A stretch of 64,000 bases of DNA, taken from positions 1 through 64,000 of the forward strand of contig CAYVTZ010000013.1 in assembly GCA_964454685.1 (NCBI GenBank), read 5' to 3'. Below, piece by piece: positions 51,770-60,684 of this stretch. This DNA comes from CAYVTZ01 sp964454685. GTDB taxonomy: Bacteria > Bacillota > Clostridia > Christensenellales > Christensenellaceae. Below the pieces are notes generated by a model. That model saw only the letters and a list, made by a program, of their open reading frames with translations. It ran no database searches and was not told the DNA's origin. The first letter of the stretch is position 1. Each line of letters opens with the position of its first letter. Made by a program: the position numbers and the translations under genes.

Positions 51770-54067
51770 TCAGCCGGCGCTGCCTGCGCCAAGCTGCTGC
51801 ATCAGCCAGTTACTCTGCGATTGATATTGAGACATCAGCTTCTCCATCTGCGCAAATTGCGCATACAGCCGCTCCTGCTCCTCATACATTTTCTTGATCT
51901 GGTTGGTGATCGTCTCCTCCGCATTGGTAATCTTTTCATTCGTTTTCTTGATATCTTTACCGCGGATGGTGTTTTTCGCATCGGCAACTGTGTTGAAAAA
52001 ACGTGTAATCAAACCGGATTCTTTAAATTCCGTGTCTTTGTCCCGCGCTGTCGATGTACCTGCCATCGCGCGTGCAACGCCTTCCGGATTGTTCTTCAGC
52101 GTCTCTTTGAACTTTGACTCATCAAATGTAATCTGACCGCCGTATTCGCCCGTCACATATTTGCTGGTAGTAATGCCAAGATCTCCCAAAGAAAGCCCCG
52201 TTCCTTCTACCGCCGTGTTCAACGCTTTACGCATGTCCGTCATCATGTTTTTGATGGTGGAGTCATTTTTCAGAACGCCTTTTTTGGCTTCCGTTTCCCA
52301 TTTTTTGATCTCTTCATCCGACATATTCTCGCGCTGCGCCTCTGTCAGCGGCGAATAGTTGTAATCAACGCTTTCCGTCGTCATCTGATACAACGACTGC
52401 ATCAGTTTATTGTACTCTGTCACAAACGTTTTCATTTTGTCCACGACAGCAGTTGTATCTTGCGTCACGTTAAAGCTTGCAGCCCCCAGCTTTTCAGGAT
52501 TGTTGTCCGCTTCAAAGTTCTCCTTGAGCGTAATCTGGATGCCATCCAGCACAAACGTATTGGATGCGCGCGTGATGGTCTCTCCATCAATCACCAGCGT
52601 TGCGTCTTTCCCGCGCGCAGAGCCTTCTTCCATTCCAAAGAAAGAGGTTGCGTCGCCAAACACACCCGCCCCACCTTCCAGCTTCACCTTCGCGTCGCTG
52701 CCGGTCTCACTGCTGGTAAACACAAAAGAATCTGTGATCTCGCTGTAAGAAAGCTTTGCCTTTGCATCCTTGTTGCCGTTGATGGTGGTAATCATCTTGT
52801 CCAGCGAATCGGATGCACTAAACGAAAACTCAACATCGTTCACTTTAAACGTAAGTTTGTTGTTCGCGTCCAATTGCAAATCCACGCCCATCTTGGACGC
52901 AGCCGATGCAATGGTGTCCGACGTGCGGCTGATGGTCTGGTATTTTGTGGTTTCATCCTCTTTGATGCCGGTTAAACTGTTTTCACCAAAGAAGTTGCCC
53001 TGCACGTTCTCCGTTTTAACTTTGGTGTCCGTCCCCGTGACCTTGCTGCGGATCATGAAGATGTCCTTGTCCTTGTTATAGGTCATGGTCACATCCGCAC
53101 TCGACGCGTTCACAGTATCCGTAACCGTTTTGAGCGTGTCCGTCTTATCAAATTCAAAGGTTTCGCCGTTGATTTTAAAGCTGATCTTTCCATTGCTGTC
53201 AAAGCCCAGGTCTCTGCCTGTCGCAGTCGCAATCTCGTCCAGCGTCATATTCTCATTGATCAGGCTTTTGGGCGTGATGTTTAATTCCTCGATACCAAAC
53301 GCGCCGTTTTTCCCAAACACTTCAGGACCGGCCGTGTTCGCAAATCTCAACTGCGTTTTGGATCCGATTTCCTTGCTCGCAAACTCGATTTTGTTGTCTG
53401 CCGAAAGCTTCATCGTCGCTTTTGCGGTAGGATCGCCGCTCACTGCCGACATCACATCACTCAGCTTCTGATCCTGATTGAACACAAAGGATTTCCCGTT
53501 GACCGAGAAAGACAAGCGATCGCTGCTGCTTGCAAACTTGAATACCTCAGATCCATCCGCATATTTCAGCTCGGAAAGCTTCATATCTTCACTGCCCGCT
53601 TGCAGCGCCTTGGTTCCGGTCACGGATGCAAGCGCGTTGTTGTTTGATGTTCCCGTGAAACCGGCAACGCGGTTCCTGTATTTTTCACCGTTGATATTCG
53701 CCGTTTCCGCCAAAGTCGATTTGGTGATTTTGTGCTGCGAAGCGGTAGCATCCGCCGTGCCCTTGATATCAAAGTAGGTGCCGTACTTTTCGCCAATGCT
53801 CACATTGAACACCTTATATGTGCTCTGTGAGAACATGTTGTCCGGGCTAAGTAAGCTCATGAATTTGTCCGAAAAATCGCCCAGTAGCTTGTTGACATTA
53901 GTATACGCATCCCGCTTCCATTCGAAGGACGTTTTTTGCTGATACATCCGATCCAGCTTTAACTGTTGTGTTTGCATTGCCTTTTGAATCATCGAGTCCG
54001 TGTCCATGTTGGACATAAGCCCGGTGATTCTTGAGGTCGAATAACCGTTGATTGAACTGATTGCCAT
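51770..54067 (-). CDS. fliD: Flagellar filament cap protein FliD, enlarged
   Basis: 765 residues, against about 450-500 in many species. N-terminal helix MSNMDTDSMIQKAMQTQQLKLDRMYQQK and C-terminal helices with coiled coil (EEQERLYAQFAQMEKLM) are the polymerisation parts. The middle has three related units at residues 184-261, 294-369 and 404-481, each with a (F/I)(S/K)(V/I)NG-type strand start and an S-x-(E/V)-x-G-(S/T) turn, in the style of flagellin-IN repeats. They would lie on the exposed top of the cap. It has a sigma-D-type promoter. Confidence 0.94.
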   Translation of the reverse strand: MAISSINGYSTSRITGLMSNMDTDSMIQKAMQTQQLKLDRMYQQKTSFEWKRDAYTNVNKLLGDFSDKFMSLLSPDNMFSQSTYKVFNVSIGEKYGTYFDIKGTADATASQHKITKSTLAETANINGEKYRNRVAGFTGTSNNNALASVTGTKALQAGSEDMKLSELKYADGSEVFKFASSSDRLSFSVNGKSFVFNQDQKLSDVMSAVSGDPTAKATMKLSADNKIEFASKEIGSKTQLRFANTAGPEVFGKNGAFGIEELNITPKSLINENMTLDEIATATGRDLGFDSNGKISFKINGETFEFDKTDTLKTVTDTVNASSADVTMTYNKDKDIFMIRSKVTGTDTKVKTENVQGNFFGENSLTGIKEDETTKYQTISRTSDTIASAASKMGVDLQLDANNKLTFKVNDVEFSFSASDSLDKMITTINGNKDAKAKLSYSEITDSFVFTSSETGSDAKVKLEGGAGVFGDATSFFGMEEGSARGKDATLVIDGETITRASNTFVLDGIQITLKENFEADNNPEKLGAASFNVTQDTTAVVDKMKTFVTEYNKLMQSLYQMTTESVDYNYSPLTEAQRENMSDEEIKKWETEAKKGVLKNDSTIKNMMTDMRKALNTAVEGTGLSLGDLGITTSKYVTGEYGGQITFDESKFKETLKNNPEGVARAMAGTSTARDKDTEFKESGLITRFFNTVADAKNTIRGKDIKKTNEKITNAEETITNQIKKMYEEQERLYAQFAQMEKLMSQYQSQSNWLMQQLGAGSAG

Positions 54068-54121
54068 ATTGCCACATCCTTTCTCGATTTACATTCTTTG
54101 TAATAAAACTCTATGTAAATC

Positions 54122-54149
54122 TTATCGGTGAAAAACGCCTAAAACTTTA
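54122..54149 (-). promoter_or_regulatory. Sigma-D promoter of fliD operon
   Basis: On the minus strand TAAAGTTT (54142-54149) and ACCGATAA (54122-54129). TAAA and the -10 are 16 bases apart. The consensus is TAAAGTTT...GCCGATAA, so only one base of the -10 differs. Confidence 0.75.
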
Positions 54150-54171
54150 GATTCCAGTGGACGGATTCCTG

Positions 54172-55152
54172 CTAAATATGCACAAAATATTCCACCTGCT
54201 GTAACTTACTGCCCGTTCCGTAGGAATCCACGATATATCCGTCGTTGATGAGTAATCTGCCCGCCTGCGCAATCGCCACGCCGTTTTGCGGGTCGTATGT
54301 TCCGGTTTTGGAAGGACTTACCATCTGTAAATGCCCATGCCCACTGGGGTTCTTCCACGATGTTACGGCAGGCATACCGCTGTTTGCATAATATTGCGCC
54401 TGTTCCGCGCTTACCTTCTGCCAGCCATATCGCGCACCATGCGTGTTCAGCCAGTCATTGACTGAATTGGCATTGGTCTCCGTAATCCCCTGCCCGCTAG
54501 CAGCAACCGGATTCCCGGAAGCATCCACGAAATGCGGAATTTCCGCTCCCATCGCGCGCGTCACATCCCACACAAAAATATTACAATACGTGTCGCCCGT
54601 GCCATTTTTATTGACACGATAACGCTCGTTGTTTTCCACATTAAACTGGTTCATCACCGCGCGATATGTCGCGGCATTGCGCTGCCCCGGCATATTGGTC
54701 AACGATGGATTCGCCACCAGCCATGATGTGGTGGGAATTCCCTGCTGCATTCCTGTCATAGAAGCGGAATACGCCGCGTTGGCATAGCTGTGTGTGCATT
54801 GCGAATTCAGAATCCCATTGCCCATGTTGTTGCAGCTTCCGTTATTCTGGTTCTGCATTAACATCATCATCATGAGCATCATCAGACCACTGTCACCGCC
54901 TGTGCCACCCATGCCGAACATAGAGCCGCCACCCATGCCGCCTGAATCTCCCATGGAGGAAAAATCCCCCAGCGAGCTTGCAGACAAAGACATGTAAGTG
55001 CTCAAAAGATTCGCAAAGCTGTTACCTGCGTTTGTATTTCTGCTCAGTCCCGTTGCGTTTGTGTTAAACGCCGTCGCATTTGTGTTCAGCGCATTCGCCG
55101 TTGGATTCAGCGTATTCGCCGGATAGTTGTTGTTGATTCCATCAACAGGCAT
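54172..55152 (-). CDS. Putative papain-fold (CHAP-like) wall peptidase in flagellar locus
   Basis: 326 residues. Residues 1-60 are a disordered Asn/Thr/Ala-rich stretch with repeated NTNAT units; residues 60-100 are Gly/Met-rich (a run of eight Leu/Met near 90). The C-terminal domain (about 155-326) has TYCNIFVWDV (Cys190) and GHGHLQMV (His274), the Cys then His order of CHAP/NlpC-type cysteine hydrolases. There is no Sec signal or membrane anchor. ATG follows GGAAGGGG, 14 bases after the FliK-like gene. A FlgJ-like role exported by the flagellar apparatus is inferred, not shown. Confidence 0.7.
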   Translation of the reverse strand: MPVDGINNNYPANTLNPTANALNTNATAFNTNATGLSRNTNAGNSFANLLSTYMSLSASSLGDFSSMGDSGGMGGGSMFGMGGTGGDSGLMMLMMMMLMQNQNNGSCNNMGNGILNSQCTHSYANAAYSASMTGMQQGIPTTSWLVANPSLTNMPGQRNAATYRAVMNQFNVENNERYRVNKNGTGDTYCNIFVWDVTRAMGAEIPHFVDASGNPVAASGQGITETNANSVNDWLNTHGARYGWQKVSAEQAQYYANSGMPAVTSWKNPSGHGHLQMVSPSKTGTYDPQNGVAIAQAGRLLINDGYIVDSYGTGSKLQQVEYFVHI

Positions 55153-55166
55153 GTCGTATCCCCTTC

Positions 55167-56891
55167 CTAAATCTGAATATCAATTCCCTTTAAGTCTATT
55201 TCATCCGATTGCCGCAAAATTTCTTTGGCATTCAGCGGCGTCACGGGTTCGCGCATCTGCTGCACCGTCACCGTCTCAATTTCAAATCCGCTCTCGCGCA
55301 TCGCCTCGGTAAATTCCTCCGCGGATTCCCGCAAATAGCTCCCGATACGGTCATTTTCCACGCGGAATTCCACGGACAGCTTTTCCGTCTGTGCGCGCAG
55401 CACTGTCTCAATTCTTCCAATGTTCTGCGTTTCCAGCGCAATCAACACCGTAATATTGTCCCTTGTCTCGCCTGCCGCATTCTTTTTTTTCTCGAACACA
55501 TACAGCTCTGCGGTGTTCTTGCCATGATCCATTTCCAGAGGAATCTGGCAATAATAAAAATTATCGATCTGGTTCGCGACCCGCATTTGAGCCGTCAGCT
55601 CACCCGCCTTATTGGCTGCCGGGCTGTTTTCTCCTGTCACGCGTGCAATGCTGTTGCGCGCCAGCTCCGTGATCACAGGCTGGTTTTTCACCGCCTGTTC
55701 AATGTTTGCACCTTCCACGGGTCTCCCCGTTTTCACCGCAGTAAACAGTTTTTCCAGTGTCTGCAACACCTGATGCGCTTCTTCGTTCACCACTGCCTGC
55801 GCCGTCTGCGGCGCCTGCGGGTTTTGTGCGGTCTCCCGCAACACCGCTTCCCCCTTTGCGGCAGTAGGTTGCCCTGCTTGCGTCTGCTGCGCCGGTTCAC
55901 GCGACTCTGCGCGCTGCACCGATTCCGGCTGGCTGCGCGTCGCTCCCTCCGCCTGCCCTTCCTGTTGCTGTTTCACAGCCGTATAGGCATCCTTGAGCAC
56001 GGTTTGCAGCGCCTCCTGCTCCTTTGGCGTGAGATTTGTTTGCTGCACAAAATCCTGTATCGCCTGTGCGGCTTCCTGCTCACCCATTGCAGGCAACTGT
56101 GCCGCCAGCTCCAAAAAAGGTTGACTTTGCAGCAACGCACTCATCTGCGGCGACTGCGGCAATCTGCCGTCTGATGTAACCATCTGTATCAACGCCTCTG
56201 CCACCGGCAGATTCATCGTCTGTACCGTTTTGCCATCTACCGTCACGGCTTCGCCTGTCTGCGGCGCGCTGCTCGCGCTCGGTTCTGCAAGGCGGTTGTC
56301 CTGCTGCACCAACTGCGCAAGCTGCGTAATATCCTTGTCCAGCGATCCATGATCGCTTAACCACTGCAAGATCGCGTCCACATTTTGTTGGGTCGGCGGA
56401 ATCTTATTGTCAGCCATAAATACTGCCACAGAGGTTTGCAACTGCGGAAAGCTTGTTGCAATCTCTACCAGTGCAGCCATGTTTTGCGGTGTTGGTCTAA
56501 TGTTGTACTGCGCCAGCAACTGCGCCGCGCTCTGGTTCATTGATGACGGCGGCACGCCCATGCGCATCAAAAACACCTGCATCTCGCTGGACTCCAGGTT
56601 GACCGGCTGCCCGTTGATTGCCGAGAGTTTGAGAAATACGGTTTGCCCGCTGCGCTCGGTCAACATCAACTCCACGGTATCCCCCGCGTTCACCACGCTG
56701 CCTGCGGCAAATTTGGTCACGATCTCCGTTCCATCCTGCGTGCGCAGCGTCACCTGATCGCCCTTCACGTTCACCACTTCAGCCTGCACCGAATCGCCGG
56801 ATCGATAACCGGAAAACGGCGTCTCCTGTCTGGGCGCGCCTTGATTGATTTTGTTGTCGGGATTGAGTTGTACAACGCCCGAAACCTGCAT
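55167..56891 (-). CDS. FliK-like flagellar hook-length control protein
   Basis: About 574 residues. The N-terminal 110 residues are a beta-rich domain (SGDSVQAEVVNVKGDQVTLRTQDGTEI). Then comes a long Gln/Ala/Pro-rich, low-complexity centre (about 220-400). The C-terminal 150 residues (LEMDHGKNTAELYVFEKKKN, VLIALETQNIGRIETVLR, FRVENDRIG) are the FliK/YlqG hook-length domain. ATG at 56891 follows GGAGGAAGT. A gene for an FlhB C-terminus-like protein (YlqH type) is immediately divergent, and the ylqG-ylqH neighbourhood is kept though reversed. Confidence 0.8.
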   Translation of the reverse strand: MQVSGVVQLNPDNKINQGAPRQETPFSGYRSGDSVQAEVVNVKGDQVTLRTQDGTEIVTKFAAGSVVNAGDTVELMLTERSGQTVFLKLSAINGQPVNLESSEMQVFLMRMGVPPSSMNQSAAQLLAQYNIRPTPQNMAALVEIATSFPQLQTSVAVFMADNKIPPTQQNVDAILQWLSDHGSLDKDITQLAQLVQQDNRLAEPSASSAPQTGEAVTVDGKTVQTMNLPVAEALIQMVTSDGRLPQSPQMSALLQSQPFLELAAQLPAMGEQEAAQAIQDFVQQTNLTPKEQEALQTVLKDAYTAVKQQQEGQAEGATRSQPESVQRAESREPAQQTQAGQPTAAKGEAVLRETAQNPQAPQTAQAVVNEEAHQVLQTLEKLFTAVKTGRPVEGANIEQAVKNQPVITELARNSIARVTGENSPAANKAGELTAQMRVANQIDNFYYCQIPLEMDHGKNTAELYVFEKKKNAAGETRDNITVLIALETQNIGRIETVLRAQTEKLSVEFRVENDRIGSYLRESAEEFTEAMRESGFEIETVTVQQMREPVTPLNAKEILRQSDEIDLKGIDIQI

Positions 56892-56917
56892 ACTTCCTCC
56901 GCCATCACAGTGTACAC

Positions 56918-56947
56918 TTGCCACTGGTGCATTCTTTGATATATAAT
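56918..56947 (+). promoter_or_regulatory. Sigma-A promoter of FlhB-C-like gene
   Basis: TTGCCA (56918-56923), 18 bases, TATAAT (56942-56947) on the plus strand, about 60 bases before the start at 57010. This supports independent transcription of the only plus-strand gene in the flagellar locus. Confidence 0.6.
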
Positions 56948-57009
56948 AGATTCATTCACTGCCTGCTTCCCCACGGAAGCCGCAAATTTCACTCACAGGG
57001 AGTTACGCC

Positions 57010-57297
57010 ATGAAAGAACAAAAATCCGCTCCATCACAGGCAGCCGCCCTCAAATATGATCCCCTTCGGGACGATGCCCCCATCATCTCGGCGCTCGGAG
57101 TCGGGCAGGTCGCCGATAAAATCATCGAGACCGCCAAGGCTCACAACATTCCGGTTGTCGAGGACAAGCCGCTTGCGGAAATGCTTTCCCGCCTTTCGGT
57201 GGGCGATTCCATCCCTCCCAAGCTGTATGAGGCAATCGCTCAAATTTTGGTATTCATCAGCCAAAAAGACAACAAATACAGTCAATACAAACGTTAG
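57010..57297 (+). CDS. FlhB C-terminus-like protein (YlqH type)
   Basis: 95 residues matching only the cytoplasmic C-terminal part of FlhB: ALKYDPLRDDAPIISALGVGQVADKIIETAKAHNIPVVEDKPLAEMLSRLSVGDSIPPKLYEAIAQILVFI. It lacks the membrane part and starts just after the place of the NPTH cleavage motif, so it resembles FlhB-CC. ATG follows AGGGAGTTACGCC. It is the only plus-strand gene in the flagellar region, and its stop overlaps the cheB stop by three bases. Confidence 0.88.
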   Translation: MKEQKSAPSQAAALKYDPLRDDAPIISALGVGQVADKIIETAKAHNIPVVEDKPLAEMLSRLSVGDSIPPKLYEAIAQILVFISQKDNKYSQYKR

Positions 57298-58352
57298 CGC
57301 ATTGCATTCATTTTCTTTGCCTGCGCAATAATCATATCCGCAATGCGGTCAATGGGTGCCTGTGTCATCACAGCGCCTATTTTTTGTGCCACCATCGGCA
57401 TTCCATATACCACACACGTGGATTCGTCCTGTCCAATGGTGTATGCGCCGTTCATCTTCATTTCCAGCAATCCCTGCGCGCCATCCGCACCCATCCCGGT
57501 CAAAATCACACCGATCTGTTTTTCTTTGAGTTTCGCCACAGATTGGAACATCACATCAACCGAAGGGCAGTGCCCGTTTACCTTTTCGCCGCGGTTCAGC
57601 TTGATGATCATACGATCCCCGCTCTGCTCCACCAGCATGTGCTGATCCCCCGGCGCAATGTAAGCGTGACCGGGCTGCACCACATCACCATGCTCCGCTT
57701 CCTTCACGGAAAGCGCGCATTCTTTGTCCAGCCGATTAGCGTAAAGTTGCGTAAACACCGGCGGCATGTGCTGCGTTACTACAATGCCCGGCATATTGGC
57801 GGGCAGTTTTTTTAATATCACACTGGTTGCCTCTGTTCCGCCGGTCGAAGCGCCAATGGCAATCAATCCTTTTGTCATGCTACTCCCGGCAGGCATCGGC
57901 ACCGAAGCCTGTACTTTAATCGGCTCTGCCTTAACAGGCGGACGTTTTCCGCGTTGCAGCGTTGCGCTTGCCGCAACCACCACTTTGTCCACAATCTCTC
58001 TGGAAAAGGCGGCAAGCCCGTCCTTGAGCATTGTGGAAGGCTTACAAATAAAGTCCACCGCTCCTGCGTTCATTGCGTCGAACACAATGCCGTCCAGCGA
58101 ACTGATCACAACAACGCGCATCGGGTGCTGCGGCATTAAGATGCGCAAAAACTCAATTCCGTTCATGCGTGGCATTTCCACGTCCAGCGTCATCACATCC
58201 GGCTTGAGCGCGATGATCTTGTCCCGCGCCTCATATGGATCCCGCGCCATTCCCACAACGCGAATCTTAGGATGATCTTTTACCGCAGTTGCAATCGCGT
58301 TGCGAAACAGCGCCGAGTCATCCACGATCAATAGCTTAATTTCCGAATTCAT
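57294..58352 (-). CDS. cheB: Chemotaxis methylesterase CheB
   Basis: 352 residues. Receiver domain (1-125) with LLIVDDSALFR, the phosphorylated aspartate in VMTLDVEMPRMNG and VVISSLDG; methylesterase domain (165-350) with the catalytic serine in IGASTGGTEA, histidine in VTQHMPPVFT and aspartate in GMGADGAQGL. It removes methyl groups from receptors and can also deamidate. It starts 43 bases after fliY ends. Confidence 0.96.
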   Translation of the reverse strand: MNSEIKLLIVDDSALFRNAIATAVKDHPKIRVVGMARDPYEARDKIIALKPDVMTLDVEMPRMNGIEFLRILMPQHPMRVVVISSLDGIVFDAMNAGAVDFICKPSTMLKDGLAAFSREIVDKVVVAASATLQRGKRPPVKAEPIKVQASVPMPAGSSMTKGLIAIGASTGGTEATSVILKKLPANMPGIVVTQHMPPVFTQLYANRLDKECALSVKEAEHGDVVQPGHAYIAPGDQHMLVEQSGDRMIIKLNRGEKVNGHCPSVDVMFQSVAKLKEKQIGVILTGMGADGAQGLLEMKMNGAYTIGQDESTCVVYGMPMVAQKIGAVMTQAPIDRIADMIIAQAKKMNAMR

Positions 58353-58394
58353 ATTCTTCTGCTCTCCAATAATCCTTTATATCCAATCACGTTC

Positions 58395-59651
58395 CTAGAA
58401 TAACTGCGAAGCATCCTCCGGCATATTGATTTCTGTCACACGAATGCCGTAATTTTCGTCGATCACCACAACTTCACCCTTGCCGATGCACTTTCCATTG
58501 ACCAAAATGTCCACCATTTCACCGGCCGGACGATCCAGCACAACCACAGAGCCCGTTGTAAAGTCTAAAATTTCCTTGATCTTTCTCTTCACGCGTCCAA
58601 GCTCCACCGTCACGTTCATCGGCACGTCTAAAATCATTGCGATGTTTTTTAGACCGGGTACCGACTTTGTGCCGCTGATGTCATTAAAGCTGGGGAATTG
58701 CGGCTCTTGCACGCTCACATTTTGCTGCTCGTGAATCACCTGATGCCGTTGTTTCTCTGCTGCGCCAAAGTCATATGCTGCGGCGCTTGCCTCCTGCATT
58801 GGTGGCGCAGTCTGCTGCACAGGCGCTGCCATCTGCGGCGCGGGTGCTGCCATCTGCGGCGCAGGTGCTGCCATCTGCGGCGCAGGTGCTGCCTGCGGCA
58901 CGGGAGCCGGTTCCGGCTCACTCTGCTGCGTTACAGGCGGTGCGCTCATTTCTGCATTCATGTTGTCCATGATGGTACGCGCCATACCTTTTGCAAAGTC
59001 AACCGTCAGAACCTGCATGATTTCACTCTTCAGCAGGCCTTCAATCTCCATCATAAAGCTGATGCGCACAAAAGGCTCCATCGTTTCGGAAAATCCTCCC
59101 GAAAGATTGTCCTTCTCAATGCGGATATGCTGTGTGCGCGGTGTGGAAATATCCACCCGCCGGTCCAGAATATCGGCAAGTGCCGTTGCAGACGAGCCTA
59201 CCATCTGATTCATCACTTCGCCAATGGCACTCATGTGTATCTCGTTGAGCTCCACTTGCCCCTCTGTAATCTCGGTGTCGTCGCCCAGCATCAAATTCGT
59301 GATGCGCGCAACGTCAAACTCTTTGAGAATCAGAAGGTTATCGCCTTCCAGCCCCTCTATATACTTGATTTCCGAAACCACCAGCGGCGCAGGATATTCG
59401 CTCATCAAAGACGACATCGTCTCAATACGCAAATGCGGCGTTGTAATGGTCACCTTTCTGCCCAGCAATGTGCTCATTGTGGTCGCAGCAATACTCATAC
59501 AAATATTACCGATCTCACCCAGCAAATCCTGTTCTTCTTTGGTCAGATAATCGTCGACCGAAGGACTCTCCGGTCCTTTCGCTTCATCAATCTGTCCGGC
59601 TTCCGCCAACATTTTTTCGATTTGATCCTGAGATAAAACTTCGTTACTCAA
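58395..59651 (-). CDS. fliY: Flagellar motor switch phosphatase FliY
   Basis: 418 residues. N-terminal short helix (LSQDQIEKMLAEAG), two CheC-like phosphatase domains (about 40-230), an Ala/Pro/Gln-rich linker (about 245-310) with a seven-residue tandem repeat, and a C-terminal FliN domain (NIAMILDVPMNVTVELGRVKRKIKEIL). The TTG at 59651 follows AAGGAGAAAG and overlaps the fliM stop by 8 bases. FliY dephosphorylates CheY-P at the switch and is typical of Bacillota. Confidence 0.95.
   Translation of the reverse strand: MSNEVLSQDQIEKMLAEAGQIDEAKGPESPSVDDYLTKEEQDLLGEIGNICMSIAATTMSTLLGRKVTITTPHLRIETMSSLMSEYPAPLVVSEIKYIEGLEGDNLLILKEFDVARITNLMLGDDTEITEGQVELNEIHMSAIGEVMNQMVGSSATALADILDRRVDISTPRTQHIRIEKDNLSGGFSETMEPFVRISFMMEIEGLLKSEIMQVLTVDFAKGMARTIMDNMNAEMSAPPVTQQSEPEPAPVPQAAPAPQMAAPAPQMAAPAPQMAAPVQQTAPPMQEASAAAYDFGAAEKQRHQVIHEQQNVSVQEPQFPSFNDISGTKSVPGLKNIAMILDVPMNVTVELGRVKRKIKEILDFTTGSVVVLDRPAGEMVDILVNGKCIGKGEVVVIDENYGIRVTEINMPEDASQLF
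58825..58887 (+). repeat. Three tandem 21-base repeats in fliY linker
   Basis: Three copies of GCTGCCATCTGCGGCGCRGG-T in a row, with one base difference, then a partial fourth. In the minus-strand fliY frame each encodes seven residues of the Ala/Pro/Gln/Met linker, so the repeat number can change the linker length without a frameshift. Confidence 0.9.
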
Positions 59652-60651
59652 TGTTCTCTTTCTCCTTGACAATCTTCGCTATCTGTATCGCATACTTGTG
59701 GTTATCTGTCCCAATGATCCCTTTAAACTTCAAAATTGATTCCATATTTACATTGATGCACTCTTTGATGGGATGGTTCAGGACAATATAATCCCCCACC
59801 TGCATCCGCAGGATTTCCTCCAGCGTTGTCTCGGTTTCGTTGAAGGTCGCTTGCAGCGTGATGTACGTGTTCTGCAACTGATCCTCAATCGTATTCTTAA
59901 CATTCTGATCTTTTATTTTCCGGTTGCTGGAAGAATCCGCCAGCGACCAGTTCACCGTGCTGAGCTGCTTTGCCACCGGCTGAATGGAATAGTGCGGAAT
60001 ACAAATCGACACAATGCCGTCGATCTCGTCCATCTTCACATTCATCGTCACGATTGCCACCGGCTCGTTCATCGCGGCAACCTGCGCAAACTGCGCGCTG
60101 CTTTCAATGCGCCGCAGCACCGGATTCACATTGACAATTTTTCCCCATGCCTCTTTGAATACGCTCATCAGCTGGTGCATAATGTTGCTGATGATGGACA
60201 TTTCAATTTCGGTAAAGGATTTGTCGCTCAACGCATAGTCCGCCGCGCCGCCAAACAGACGGCTGATCAACGCATATACAAAAGTCGAGGACATCTCCAT
60301 GATCATAGAGCCGTCAAACGGCTCCATCTCGATCACCCCTAAAATTACCGGCGAAGGAAGCGAATTGTTGTATTCTCCAAAGCTGTGTTCCTCCACCGAA
60401 ATGACCTCCACCGTGCACAGGCAGTGCAGCAGTCCGGTCAGTTTATTCGTCAGCAGATACGCAAAGCTGTCAAACACAACATTCAATGTACGCATCTGCT
60501 CTTTATAAAATTTATTCGCCGTTCTGAAATCGTAAATGCGCGCTACATTCGCCGGGGAGGAATCCTCGTCCGACTGCGCGGTATATTCCTCGCCCGCATT
60601 TAGCGCGTTTAGCAACGCATCAATTTCATTTTGTGATAATACGTCTGGCAA
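59644..60651 (-). CDS. fliM: Flagellar motor switch protein FliM
   Basis: 335 residues. The N-terminal CheY-binding peptide is VLSQNEIDALLNAL, the middle domain is CheC-like (residues about 45-230), and the C-terminus is a FliN-like domain (TLEEILRMQVGDYIVLNHPI). The start is TTG, 6 bases after AGGAGGG. Part of the switch complex with FliY; fliG is not in the window. Confidence 0.95.
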   Translation of the reverse strand: MPDVLSQNEIDALLNALNAGEEYTAQSDEDSSPANVARIYDFRTANKFYKEQMRTLNVVFDSFAYLLTNKLTGLLHCLCTVEVISVEEHSFGEYNNSLPSPVILGVIEMEPFDGSMIMEMSSTFVYALISRLFGGAADYALSDKSFTEIEMSIISNIMHQLMSVFKEAWGKIVNVNPVLRRIESSAQFAQVAAMNEPVAIVTMNVKMDEIDGIVSICIPHYSIQPVAKQLSTVNWSLADSSSNRKIKDQNVKNTIEDQLQNTYITLQATFNETETTLEEILRMQVGDYIVLNHPIKECINVNMESILKFKGIIGTDNHKYAIQIAKIVKEKENIE

Positions 60652-60684
60652 TCGTTTCCCTCCTAAGCACGCGGTACCGCATTC

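Noticed and set aside
55209..56174. Plus-strand open frame of 321 codons opposite the FliK-like gene
   Set aside because: Shadow caused by the Gln/Ala-rich low-complexity coding sequence; no recognisable domain.
58698..59636. Plus-strand open frame of 312 codons opposite fliY
   Set aside because: Cys/Arg/His-rich shadow of the fliY coding sequence, including its repeat; no ribosome site or family.
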